A stretch of DNA of 64,000 nt from Paenacidovorax monticola (GTDB lineage Bacteria; Pseudomonadota; Gammaproteobacteria; Burkholderiales; Burkholderiaceae_C), in contig NZ_CP060790.1 in NCBI RefSeq assembly GCF_014489595.1, forward strand, positions 3,472,001 to 3,536,000, read 5' to 3'. Below, one piece after another: positions 52,880-63,329 of the stretch. The translations under genes and the position numbers were made by a program. Every line of letters starts with the position of its first letter. Position 1 is the first letter of the stretch. The notes under the pieces were generated by a model that had not been told where the DNA came from, did no database searches, and was given only the letters and a program-made list of their open reading frames with translations.

Positions 52880-53689
52880 TCAGGCGGGCTTCTTGAGCCA
52901 GCGTGAAATCAGCCCGCGCTTGCGAATGCCATGGCCAGCCTGCACCAGCAGCACGCTGATGTTGTCGCGCCCTCCCAGGGCGTTGGCGGTGTCGATCATC
53001 AGCGCGGCTTTCTCCTCGAGGGACAGCGGTGCGGTGGCCAGCAGGTGCAGTTCGTGGTCCTCGACCATGTCGGTGAGGCCGTCGGAGCACAGCAGGAACA
53101 GATCCTGGGGCTCCACCTGGAACTCGTTGATTTCCATGTGGGTGTCGGCATCCACGCCCAGCGCGCGCGTCACGAGGTTGCGATTGCCGGACTGGGCCGC
53201 CTGCTGGGGCGTCATCAGGCCTGCGTCGATCTGCTCCTGCAGCCAGGAATGGTCGCGCGTGATCTGCTGCAGGTTGCCGTGGCGCAGGCGGTAGCAGCGC
53301 GAGTCGCCCACATGGCCCAGCACCAGGCGTTCGCCGAGGAAGACGCCGACCACGATCGTGGTACCCATGCCGGCGTACTGCGGCTGGTTCTGCGATGCGT
53401 CCAGGATGGCCAGGTTGGCGTCCTGCGTGCTGGTCTCCAGGGCCCGCCGCACATCGGTGGTCTGGGCATCGGGGCCGGCCTCGGCGAGCCAGCGCGTCAG
53501 GGACTCCTGGATCAGGCTGGTGGCCATGCCGCTGGCGACCTCGCCAGCGTTGTAGCCGCCCATGCCATCCGCCAGGATGGCGAGCCCTGCCTCGGGGGCC
53601 GCCACCACGGCGTCCTCGTTGTTGGTCCGGACGCGTCCGCAATCGGTGCGGGCGCAGAATTGGTAGTTCAGCTGGGGCGATGCTTTCAT
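52880..53689 (-). CDS. PP2C-type serine/threonine phosphatase
   Basis: A 269-residue protein with the metal-binding motifs of PP2C phosphatases: RTDCGRVRTNNEDAVVAAPE, LAILADGMGGYNAGEVAS, VLGHVGDSRCYRLRHGNLQQ, LFLLCSDGLTDMVEDHEL and GGRDNISVLLVQ. All key aspartates are present. It removes phosphate from Ser/Thr residues and usually opposes a Hanks-type kinase, but no kinase gene is in the window. The C-terminal tail is basic (RKRGLISRWLKKPA). It is first in the run PP2C, FHA, MBL-fold hydrolase. Confidence 0.94.
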   Translation of the reverse strand: MKASPQLNYQFCARTDCGRVRTNNEDAVVAAPEAGLAILADGMGGYNAGEVASGMATSLIQESLTRWLAEAGPDAQTTDVRRALETSTQDANLAILDASQNQPQYAGMGTTIVVGVFLGERLVLGHVGDSRCYRLRHGNLQQITRDHSWLQEQIDAGLMTPQQAAQSGNRNLVTRALGVDADTHMEINEFQVEPQDLFLLCSDGLTDMVEDHELHLLATAPLSLEEKAALMIDTANALGGRDNISVLLVQAGHGIRKRGLISRWLKKPA

Positions 53690-54046
53690 GCAGCCCCCGC
53701 TCCTGCCTGAGGCTGCACGCCTGGCCCGGCAGAAGACACCATTACCGTTTGTTGAAAATCCGCCATGTCATGCCCTGTTGCGTCGCGCTGCGCATCATAG
53801 ACGACGGTATTTTCCACGGGGCGGATTTTCTGTCGGTGCCGTTCAGCGCAGCCCAAGCGCCATTGGGCGTTTGCCCGCTGTGTTTGGTATGCCCTGGATC
53901 AGCAAAATCCGGGCCCGGCCCGGCCACCCCTGCCAACGGGCTGAGGAGACACGGTTCGTGTCAATTTGGCGAGGGGGATGGCATGCGGTGTGCCATTTTT
54001 GTCACTCCGGGCGCCGCCATGGGCCCGGAGTGTCGGGGCGCAGGGC
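53690..54046. other. Intergenic region with a long-range inverted repeat
   Basis: 357 bases without a credible gene lie between the PP2C start and the second terC stop. Two features stand out: an 11-base inverted repeat, GAAAATCCGCC (53754-53764) with GGCGGATTTTC (53820-53830), and a hairpin CACTCCGGGC with GCCCGGAGTG at about 54004-54033 after terC, which lacks a T run. The first may mark a promoter or operator for the PP2C gene. Confidence 0.5.
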
Positions 54047-54727
54047 TCAGGCGGGCTGCTGCTGGCGGGCCTTGATCACCTTGCCCACCAGGATCACGAA
54101 GATGGCACCGGCGGCGGCGGCCACGTAGTGCAGCGCCGGGTGGGCCGCCAGCACGTCGCGCAGGGCGGTGTCGTTGACGATGGTTTCGCCGCCCACCCAG
54201 CCGATGAGGCCGGCGCCGAGCACCACGATGATGGGGAAGCGTTCCATGAGCTTGATCATGAGCGCGCTACCGAAGATCACGAGCGGGATGCTGATGGCCA
54301 GGCCCAGGACCAGCAACACCATGCTGCCTTGCGCGGCTGCAGCCACGGCGATCACGTTGTCCAGGCTCATGACGAGGTCAGCGATCAGGATGGTGCGCAC
54401 GGCTGCCATCAGGTTGCCATGCGACTTGGAGTCGCCGTCTTCTTCCTCATTGTCGGTCAGCAGCTGCAGGCCGATCCACAGCAGCAGGCAGCCGCCGATG
54501 ATCTGCAGGTAGGACAGCTCCAGCAGCTTGGCGGCCACCACGGTGAGCACGATACGCAGGACCACGGCGGCGCCGGAGCCCCAGAAGATGGCTTGTTTCT
54601 GCTGCTGCGGTGGCAGCGAGCGCGCGGCCAGCGCGATCACCACGGCGTTGTCGCCCGACAGGATGATGTTGATCCAGACGATCTTGAGCAGGCCGATCCA
54701 GAAGTCGGCGGTACTGAGGAATTCCAT
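54047..54727 (-). CDS. TerC family membrane protein, YjbE type
   Basis: A 226-residue protein with about seven membrane segments: VWINIILSGDNAVVIALAAR and IADLVMSLDNVIAVAAAAQG carry the acidic metal-binding motifs, and KLMERFPIIVVLGAGLIGWV is also typical. It is shorter than the paralogue at 44211 and belongs to the YjbE branch. No yybP-ykoY aptamer lies upstream; the gap holds the sucCD terminator. Manganese or other metal export is inferred from the family. Confidence 0.92.
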   Translation of the reverse strand: MEFLSTADFWIGLLKIVWINIILSGDNAVVIALAARSLPPQQQKQAIFWGSGAAVVLRIVLTVVAAKLLELSYLQIIGGCLLLWIGLQLLTDNEEEDGDSKSHGNLMAAVRTILIADLVMSLDNVIAVAAAAQGSMVLLVLGLAISIPLVIFGSALMIKLMERFPIIVVLGAGLIGWVGGETIVNDTALRDVLAAHPALHYVAAAAGAIFVILVGKVIKARQQQPA

Positions 54728-54753
54728 GCAAAAGCTCCAATGTTATGAATGAA

Positions 54754-54787
54754 AGAAGCGCCCGAAACCTGCATTTCGGGCGCTTCT
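54754..54787 (-). terminator. Hairpin terminator after sucCD
   Basis: A perfect 14-base stem, AGAAGCGCCCGAAA (54754-54767) with TTTCGGGCGCTTCT (54774-54787), loop CCTGCA. On the minus strand it is followed by TTCATTCATAAC, only moderately T-rich. It lies between the sucD stop and the second terC start. Confidence 0.7.
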
Positions 54788-54853
54788 CTTGTTTGGAGAT
54801 CGCAGTGTATCGGGCGCGGGCGCCCGGATCGTCCGTAATTCTGCTTACACGGC

Positions 54854-55750
54854 TTACTTCAGTTGGGCCTTGAGCAGCTTGCCGAGTTCGGACGGGTTGC
54901 GCGTCACCACGAAACCGCACTCTTCCATGATGGCGAGCTTGGCGTCGGCCGTGTCGGCACCGCCGGAGATCAGCGCGCCGGCGTGGCCCATGCGCTTGCC
55001 GGGAGGCGCCGTGACGCCCGCGATGAAGCCGACCACGGGCTTCTTCATATTGGCCTTGCACCACTGGGCGGCTTCGGCTTCGTCGGGGCCGCCGATCTCG
55101 CCGATCATGATCACGGCGTCGGTGTCCGGATCGTCGTTGAAGGCCTTCATCACGTCGATGTGCTTGAGGCCGTTGATCGGGTCGCCGCCGATGCCGACAG
55201 CGCTCGACTGGCCCAGGCCCACTTCGGTGAGCATGGCCACGGCTTCATAGGTCAGCGTGCCGGAGCGCGAGACCACGCCGATGCGGCCCTTGCGGTGGAT
55301 GTGGCCGGGCATGATGCCGATCTTGATTTCGTCGGGCGTGATCAGGCCGGGGCAGTTGGGGCCCAGCAGCAGGGTCTTCTTGCCGCCTGCGGCTTCCTTG
55401 GCCTTCATCTTGTTGCGCACCATCAGCATGTCCTTGACCGGAATGCCTTCGGTGATGCAGATGGCCAGGTCCAGGTCGGCTTCCACGGCTTCCCAGATTG
55501 CATCGGCAGCGCCTGCGGGCGGCACGTAGATCACCGACACGGTGGCGCCGGTCTGCTGGGCGGCTTCCTTGACGGAGGCGTAGATCGGGATGTTGAAGAT
55601 CGACTCGCCGGCCTTCTTGGGGTTCACGCCTGCCACGAAGGCGTTCTTGCCGTTCGCGTATTCCTGGCACTTCTCGGTGTGGAACTGGCCGGTCTTGCCC
55701 GTGATGCCCTGGGTGATGACCTTGGTGTCTTTGTTGATGTAGATCGACAT
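54854..55750 (-). CDS. sucD: Succinyl-CoA synthetase subunit alpha
   Basis: The alpha subunit carries the phosphohistidine of this TCA-cycle enzyme. The 298 residues start [20 protein letters not shown], with the CoA-binding Rossmann domain and [16 protein letters not shown] loop (here [13 protein letters not shown]). The active-site histidine is in [20 protein letters not shown] near residue 248. GGAGAAG precedes the ATG by five bases. It follows sucC by 15 bases, so both form one operon. Confidence 0.97.
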   Translation of the reverse strand: MSIYINKDTKVITQGITGKTGQFHTEKCQEYANGKNAFVAGVNPKKAGESIFNIPIYASVKEAAQQTGATVSVIYVPPAGAADAIWEAVEADLDLAICITEGIPVKDMLMVRNKMKAKEAAGGKKTLLLGPNCPGLITPDEIKIGIMPGHIHRKGRIGVVSRSGTLTYEAVAMLTEVGLGQSSAVGIGGDPINGLKHIDVMKAFNDDPDTDAVIMIGEIGGPDEAEAAQWCKANMKKPVVGFIAGVTAPPGKRMGHAGALISGGADTADAKLAIMEECGFVVTRNPSELGKLLKAQLK

Positions 55751-55765
55751 GTTTCTTCTCCGGGC

Positions 55766-56926
<1,161 letters not shown>

Positions 56927-57099
56927 GAGGTCTCTCTCAGGGGAAGGGTGGTTGTTACCCGTTTGCCATGAACGGATGTCTGGCCGCGGGCTTGGGACAT
57001 GGCAACCTATGACTGTATCATGTTGCGACGCACCATCCCTTGTGGATATAACCTATGCCCTGCGCGGGCGCGGCCCGCGTTCCTGAGGAGCCCCCTGCC

Positions 57100-58023
57100 A
57101 TGTCCAAAGTGTTCATCGACGGCGAAGCCGGTACCACGGGTCTGCAGATCCGCGAGCGCCTGCAGGCCATGCCCCAGGTCGAACTGGTGAGCATCGCCCC
57201 CGAGCTGCGCAAGGACGCTGCCGCCAAGCGGGCCCTCATGGCGGGCGTGGACCTGGTGATCCTGTGCCTGCACGATGATGCGGCGCGCGAGTCCGTGGCC
57301 CTCATCGACAGCCTGGATGGCCGCAAGCCCCGCATCATCGACGCCTCGACGGCGCACCGCACGGCGGCGGGCTGGGTGTACGGTTTCCCCGAACTGCAGG
57401 CTGGCCATGCCCGGGCCGTGGCTGCTGCCGACCGTGTGGCCAACCCCGGCTGCTATGCCACGGGCGCCATCGCGCTGGCGCGCCCGCTCATCGACGCGGG
57501 CCTGCTGCCTGCCGATTTCCCGATCGCTCTGCCGTCGGTCAGTGGCTATTCGGGCGGCGGCCGCACCATGATCGAGGCGTACGAGGCCGGCCAGGCGCCG
57601 CTGTTCGAAACCTACGCGCTGGGCCTCAAGCACAAGCACATTCCCGAGATCATGAAGTACACGGGCCTGTCCAAGCGCCCGGTGTTCATTCCCTCGGTGG
57701 GCAACTTCCGCCAGGGCATGCTGGTGCAGCTGCCGCTGCACCTGGACGAGTTGCCGGGCCGCCCGCGCGCGGCCGACCTGCACGACGCCTATGCGGCGCA
57801 CTACGCCCAAAGCAACACGCCCGAACAGTTCGTGAAGGTGCTGCCACCCACGGAGGACGGCAAGCTGGACGCGCTCGCGCTCAACGACACGAACAACCTC
57901 GAGATCCGCGTCTTTCCGAACGAGGACCACCGCCACGCCGTGGTGATCGCACGCCTCGACAACCTGGGCAAGGGCGCCAGCGGCGCCGCGGTGCAGAACC
58001 TGCAGCTCATGCTGGGCCTGTAA
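57100..58023 (+). CDS. argC: N-acetyl-gamma-glutamyl-phosphate reductase, type 2
   Basis: ArgC reduces N-acetylglutamyl phosphate in arginine synthesis. The ATG at 57100 ([20 protein letters not shown]) with GAGGAG upstream gives 307 residues, the short type 2 form. The N-terminal Rossmann domain has [11 protein letters not shown]; the catalytic Cys is in [14 protein letters not shown], and the histidine region is [17 protein letters not shown]. It is divergent from sucCD with a 173-base gap. Confidence 0.96.
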   Translation: MSKVFIDGEAGTTGLQIRERLQAMPQVELVSIAPELRKDAAAKRALMAGVDLVILCLHDDAARESVALIDSLDGRKPRIIDASTAHRTAAGWVYGFPELQAGHARAVAAADRVANPGCYATGAIALARPLIDAGLLPADFPIALPSVSGYSGGGRTMIEAYEAGQAPLFETYALGLKHKHIPEIMKYTGLSKRPVFIPSVGNFRQGMLVQLPLHLDELPGRPRAADLHDAYAAHYAQSNTPEQFVKVLPPTEDGKLDALALNDTNNLEIRVFPNEDHRHAVVIARLDNLGKGASGAAVQNLQLMLGL

Positions 58024-58035
58024 TTGCTCTTGTCT

Positions 58036-58076
58036 TGATAGCTTCTGGCGCTTGATGGATAGGCGCTAGAGGCCAA
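58036..58076 (+). repeat. Dispersed intergenic hairpin repeat, copy 4
   Basis: Contains TTGATAGCTTCTGGCGCTTG and TAGGCGCTAGAGGCCAAAAT, the best match to the apparent consensus (GATAGCT, TGGCGCTTG, AAGCGCT, GAGGCC). The complement of its CTA is the stop codon of recX, and its GGCC encodes the last residues of RecX. Confidence 0.65.
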
Positions 58077-58539
58077 AATCCTCTTCATCTTCCCCCGCAG
58101 CGCCCGCGCGCAGCACGCGGCGCACGGTGTCGCCGCCAAAACCGCGCGCGGCCAGAAAGCGCATCTGCCGCGCGCGCTCCTGCGGCGTGGCGGGCGGCTG
58201 GCCGAAGCGCTGGCGCCACACGGCCTGGGCGCGCTCGAATTCGGTGGCGCGCAACTGCTCGGCCGTGGCGCGCACGAGTTGCTCATCCACGCCCTTGCCG
58301 CGCAGTTCCTGTACCAGGCGCTGCGTGCCCAGGCGCGCGGCGCGGCGGTGCACCAGGGATTCGGCCACGCGCTGTTCGTCGATGAAGCCCTTGGCCTCCA
58401 GGTCGCGCAGCACGGCATCGAGGTCGTCGCCCTCCTGCACGTGGCGCGCGAGCTTGGCGGCCAGTTCGGTGCGCGAATGCTCGCGCTGGGCCAGCAGGCG
58501 CAGCGCGCGGCCCTTGAGGGACAGTGGTGTGGATCCCAT
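58066..58539 (-). CDS. recX: Regulatory protein RecX
   Basis: RecX inhibits RecA filament growth. The ATG at 58539 ([20 protein letters not shown]) gives 157 residues with the three-helix repeats of the family: [39 protein letters not shown] and [20 protein letters not shown]. It lies 53 bases after recA on the same strand, the usual arrangement. Its stop codon and last two or three residues come from an intergenic repeat. Confidence 0.93.
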   Translation of the reverse strand: MGSTPLSLKGRALRLLAQREHSRTELAAKLARHVQEGDDLDAVLRDLEAKGFIDEQRVAESLVHRRAARLGTQRLVQELRGKGVDEQLVRATAEQLRATEFERAQAVWRQRFGQPPATPQERARQMRFLAARGFGGDTVRRVLRAGAAGEDEEDFGL

Positions 58540-58592
58540 GGCGTCAGAAGCCAGGGCCGCGCGGGCGGCGGCCCTGGCTGCGATGGCGAGGC

Positions 58593-59657
<1,065 letters not shown>

Positions 59658-59720
59658 GGAAGTACTCCTCTTGGTGGTGGCCATATTGCTTTCGGGTTGA
59701 AGACTGGGTCGAACCACAGT

Positions 59721-59736
59721 CTGTATGCTTGAACAG
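59721..59736. promoter_or_regulatory. LexA (SOS) box upstream of recA
   Basis: The sequence CTGTATGCTTGAACAG matches CTG-N10-CAG, the LexA operator pattern of Gram-negative bacteria. It lies 64 bases before the recA start and 65 bases before the divergent MarR-type gene. Confidence 0.8.
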
Positions 59737-59800
59737 TAGTTTATGTGGCTTGCATCTTAGCGTAAATGCATTATTTGGTCAGTTTGCCTGACAATAGGCC

Positions 59801-60291
59801 ATGGACACCAAACCGCCCCTCCCGCCCCGGAAGACGGCTGGCGCCAGACCCATCTGGGCCGGCTGCTGGGCCACGCCATGCGCCGCTTCGACGCGCGCGT
59901 GCTGCAGCTCATGGCGCGCAACGTGGAGGTGCCGCTGGCGCTGTCCAACCTCGCCGCGCGCGACCAGGTGAGTGCCGCGCACGTGCACATCACGCGCCAC
60001 CTCTCGCTCGCGGGCGACCGGCTCACGGACCTCGCGCAGCGCGCCGGCATGAGCAAGCAGGCCATGGCCGACCTGGTGGACCAGTGCGCGGCCTGGGGGC
60101 TGGTCACGCGCGAGAGCGACCCGCGCGACGCGCGCGCGCGCATCGTGCGCTTCACGCCCACGGGGCTGGCCTGGCTGCAGGCCTTTCGCGATGCCGTGGC
60201 GCAGGCCGAGGCCGAGTTCCGCGCCGAGGTGGGCGCCGAGGTGGCCACCGTGGTGGCCCTGGGGCTGGAGGCGTACGCGGGCGGCGCGTAG
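59801..60291 (+). CDS. MarR family transcriptional regulator (frame break near start)
   Basis: The ATG at 59801 begins MDTKPPLPP and, after one base is added to the four C at 59825-59828 (or the run just before), continues EDGWRQTHLGRLLGHAMRRF in the same frame as the rest, 163 residues in all. It has the MarR winged helix: NVEVPLALSNLAARDQVSAA, LTDLAQRAGMSKQAMADLVD and LVTRESDPRDARARIVRFTP. It is divergent from recA. Ligand and targets are unknown. Confidence 0.85.
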
Positions 60292-60474
60292 CGCCAACGG
60301 GGTGAATACTGCCGATAGACCCATGCATGGCCCGTGCATGGCCCATGCGGGCCCGTGCCCGGCGTGCGGGGTAGCGCTGATGCCCGAAGGGGCAATGGGC
60401 ACGCGGCGGTGGCGGCCTAAAATCGGTGCCAAGGCGCGCCTTTGCCCACAGCGCCACATTCCAGGAGACAACGC

Positions 60475-61149
60475 ATGCGCATCCTCATCGCCGAAGACGA
60501 CCAGGTGCTCGCCGACGGCCTGCTGCGCACGCTGCGGGCCTCGGGCGCCGTGGTGGACCACGTGGCCAGCGGCACCGAGGCCGACACGGCCCTGATGACG
60601 AACAACGAGTTCGACCTGCTCATCCTGGACCTGGGCCTGCCCAAGATGCACGGCCTGGAGGTGCTCAAGAAGCTGCGTGGCCGGGGCTCGGCCCTGCCGG
60701 TGCTGATCCTCACGGCGGCCGACAGCGTGGAGGAGCGCGTCAAGGGGCTCGATTTCGGGGCCGACGACTACATGGCCAAGCCCTTCTCGCTGCAGGAGCT
60801 GGAGGCGCGCGTGCGCGCGCTCACGCGCCGCGGCATGGGCGGCACGAGCAGCGCGATCAAGCACGGCCCCCTGGTGTACGACCAGGCCGGGCGCGTGGCC
60901 ACCATCGACGGCAAGATGGTCGAGCTCTCGGCGCGCGAACTCGGGCTGCTGGAGGTGCTGCTGCAGCGCGCGGGCCGGCTGGTCAGCAAGGACCAGCTCG
61001 TGGAGCGCCTGTGCGAATGGGGCGAAGAGGTGAGCAACAACGCCATCGAGGTCTACATCCACCGCCTGCGCAAGAAGATCGAGCGCGGCCCCATCCGCAT
61101 CGCCACCGTGCGCGGGCTGGGCTACTGCCTTGAAAAGATACCGGGCTGA
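60475..61149 (+). CDS. OmpR-family response regulator (QseB/TctD-like)
   Basis: The ATG at 60475 has CCAGGAG upstream and yields 224 residues. The receiver domain has acidic EDD at 8-10, phospho-acceptor Asp52 (LLILDLGLPKMHGLEVLKKL) and the Lys in YMAKPFSL. The C-terminal winged helix includes LSARELGLLEVLLQRAGRLV and NNAIEVYIHRLRKKIE. It precedes its likely sensor kinase by 65 bases that carry an intergenic repeat. Confidence 0.94.
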   Translation: MRILIAEDDQVLADGLLRTLRASGAVVDHVASGTEADTALMTNNEFDLLILDLGLPKMHGLEVLKKLRGRGSALPVLILTAADSVEERVKGLDFGADDYMAKPFSLQELEARVRALTRRGMGGTSSAIKHGPLVYDQAGRVATIDGKMVELSARELGLLEVLLQRAGRLVSKDQLVERLCEWGEEVSNNAIEVYIHRLRKKIERGPIRIATVRGLGYCLEKIPG

Positions 61150-61202
61150 TGCTATTTGTTTGATAGCTGTTGGCGCTGATTGGAAAAGCGCTTGCGGCCT
61201 AG
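61149..61202 (+). repeat. Dispersed intergenic hairpin repeat, copy 5
   Basis: Contains TTGATAGCTGTTGGCGCTGA and AAAAGCGCTTGCGGCCTAG, with AGCGC and GCGCT arms. It sits between the regulator and kinase genes of one two-component system. Confidence 0.6.
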
Positions 61203-61214
61203 AAGCCTGAAACC

Positions 61215-62669
61215 TTGAAAATCTTCCAGCGCGAGCAGCGGTCCCTCTTCGGCGAGATCCTCGACTGGATGCTCACGCCGCTGCTGCTGCTGTGGCCCGT
61301 GAGCCTGGCGCTCACCTGGCTCGTGGCCCAGGGGCTGGCCAACAAGCCCTTCGACCGCGCGCTCGAATACAACGCCCACGCGCTCGCGCAGCTCGTCACC
61401 GTGCAGCGCGGCAAGGCGCAATTCAACCTGCCCCAGCCCGCCAGCGAACTGCTGCGCGCCGACGACTCCGACACCGTGTACTACCAGGTGCTGGGCCCCT
61501 CGGGCGAATTCCTCTCGGGCGAGCGCGAGCTGCCTCGCCCGCCCGAGGACGACCGGCCCCAGACGGGCGAGGTGCGCCTGCGCGACGCGGAGCTGCGCGG
61601 CATCGACATCCGTGTGGCCTACATCTGGGTGCGCCTGCCCACCACGGGCGGCGCGCTCGCGCTCGTGCAGGTGGCCGAGACGCGTGAGAAGCGCAGCGTG
61701 CTCGCTACCGAAATCATCAAGGGCGTGATGCTGCCGCAGTTCGTGATCCTGCCGCTGGCGGTGCTGCTCGTGTGGCTGGCGCTCGCGCGCGGCATCCAGC
61801 CGCTGAACCAGCTGGAGGAGCGCATCCGCGCGCGCAGCCCCGACGACCTCTCGCCGCTGGACCACAAGGCCGTGCCGCTGGAGGTGGCGCCGCTCGTCGA
61901 TTCGGTGAACGACCTGCTGCAGCGCCTGAACGACTCGCTGGCCACGCAGAAGCGCTTCCTGGCCGACGCGGCGCACCAGCTCAAGACGCCGCTGGCGGGG
62001 CTGCGCATGCAGGCCGACCTCGCACAGCGCGAAGGCACGAGCACCGAGGAGCTCAAGCGCTCGCTGCAGCAGATCGGGCGCTCCAGCATCCGCGCCACGC
62101 ACACCGTGAACCAGCTGCTGGCGCTGGCGCGTGCCGAGGGCAGCGGCACGGCCCTCGCACGCCAGCCCTGCGACCTGGCGCGGCTCGTGATCGAGGTGGT
62201 GCGCGACTCGGTGCCGCGTGCGCTCGACAAGCGCATCGACCTCGGCTACGACGGCGCCGAGCCCGGCAGCGCGGGCGTGTGGGTGGACGGCAATCCCACG
62301 CTGCTCAAGGAACTGGCGCGCAACCTGCTGGACAACGCGATCAACTACACGCCCTCCAGCCCCGAGCGGCCGGGCGTGATCACGGCGCGCGTGCTGGCCG
62401 ACCCGTTCGGCCGCGTGGTGCTGCTGCAGGTCGAGGACTCGGGACCGGGCGTGCCCGAGGGGGAGCGCGAACTCGTGTTCCAGCCCTTCTACCGCGCGCT
62501 GGGCACCGACGCCGACGGCTCGGGCCTGGGCCTGCCCATCGTGCTGGAGATCGCGCGCCAGCACGGCGCCGAGGTGCTGCTGGAGGACGCGCATCCGCAG
62601 CAGACCCCGCCCGGTGCGCGCTTCAGCGTGCGCTTTCCCGCGCGGCCGGCCGACGCCGCGCCGGCCTGA
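61215..62669 (+). CDS. Sensor histidine kinase (TctE/QseC-like)
   Basis: The TTG at 61215 gives 484 residues; no ATG is better placed. It has two membrane segments (TPLLLLWPVSLALTWLVAQG and LPQFVILPLAVLLVWLALA) flanking a periplasmic sensor domain of about 120 residues, then a HAMP-like linker (RGIQPLNQLEERIRARSPDD), a HisKA box with FLADAAHQLKTPLAGLRM, and an ATPase domain with ELARNLLDNAINYTPSS, VEDSGPGVPEGE and DGSGLGLPIVLEIARQHGA. It pairs with the regulator just upstream. The signal is unknown. Confidence 0.93.
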   Translation: MKIFQREQRSLFGEILDWMLTPLLLLWPVSLALTWLVAQGLANKPFDRALEYNAHALAQLVTVQRGKAQFNLPQPASELLRADDSDTVYYQVLGPSGEFLSGERELPRPPEDDRPQTGEVRLRDAELRGIDIRVAYIWVRLPTTGGALALVQVAETREKRSVLATEIIKGVMLPQFVILPLAVLLVWLALARGIQPLNQLEERIRARSPDDLSPLDHKAVPLEVAPLVDSVNDLLQRLNDSLATQKRFLADAAHQLKTPLAGLRMQADLAQREGTSTEELKRSLQQIGRSSIRATHTVNQLLALARAEGSGTALARQPCDLARLVIEVVRDSVPRALDKRIDLGYDGAEPGSAGVWVDGNPTLLKELARNLLDNAINYTPSSPERPGVITARVLADPFGRVVLLQVEDSGPGVPEGERELVFQPFYRALGTDADGSGLGLPIVLEIARQHGAEVLLEDAHPQQTPPGARFSVRFPARPADAAPA

Positions 62670-62684
62670 GCCGCGCCCAGACGC

Positions 62685-62708
62685 AAAAAGCCCGCGCGGG
62701 GCGCGGGC
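62685..62708 (-). terminator. Terminator after the DUF4148 gene
   Basis: A stem GCCCGCGC (62690-62697) with GCGCGGGC (62701-62708) is followed on the minus strand by five T (62685-62689). It lies 38 bases after the stop of the DUF4148 gene and 16 bases after the convergent kinase gene. Confidence 0.85.
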
Positions 62709-62745
62709 CTGGGCTGCGTGGCGCCGCAGGGGCGGCCGGTACGAA

Positions 62746-63195
62746 TCAGTTCGCGGTCACGGGCGCGGCGGTGCCGGCCACCGAGCTGCCCGTCTGCAGG
62801 CGGCTCACCTCGGCCACGTACTCGGGGCCGCTGCGCAGGCGCTGGTAGGTGGCCAGGCGCTCGGTGTAGGCGGGATCGGCGCTTTGCTGGCGGTCGCCCG
62901 AGGCGCTGCCGGCCAGGCCGGCACGGCTCCACAGGTTCAGATCAGCCTGCACCTCGGCACGCGAGAGCTGGCCCTGGGCTGCGGGCAGGGCGCCGAAGTA
63001 GTCTTCGGTGGAATGGTTGCGCACGACGGCGGTGCGGTTGAACTGCGCCAGGTCGGCCTGCACTTCGGCGCGCGAGAGCGTGCTCTGTGCTGCGGGCAGG
63101 GTGCCGAAGTAGTCCTCGGTGGAGTGCGTCTGGGCCGAGGCGGCGCCGGCAACGGCGAGGGCGGCAATGGCGAGCAGGGTCTTGGTGTCGTTCAT
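62746..63195 (-). CDS. DUF4148 family periplasmic protein with internal duplication
   Basis: The ATG at 63195 has AAGGA upstream and gives 149 residues with a signal peptide ending AGAASAQ. The DUF4148 core (LSRAEVQADL) occurs twice in a tandem unit of about 39 residues: HSTEDYFGTLPAAQSTLSRA and HSTEDYFGALPAAQGQLSRA, each continuing EVQADL. The second unit is followed by NLWSRAGLAG and a helix (YTERLATYQRLRSG). DUF4148 proteins are small, secreted and abundant in Burkholderiales; their role is unknown. Confidence 0.88.
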   Translation of the reverse strand: MNDTKTLLAIAALAVAGAASAQTHSTEDYFGTLPAAQSTLSRAEVQADLAQFNRTAVVRNHSTEDYFGALPAAQGQLSRAEVQADLNLWSRAGLAGSASGDRQQSADPAYTERLATYQRLRSGPEYVAEVSRLQTGSSVAGTAAPVTAN

Positions 63196-63329
63196 GGCAG
63201 TAGTCCTTCAGGTGTCGTGCAGTGCGGGATTGCGTTCTGCATGGACTCCAGTGTCTGCCTCGGCCGCCGCCGCGTATGTGCGTAAACGCACAGGTTTGCG
63301 CAAGTCGCCTGGGGCCTGGCCCCTGCTGT

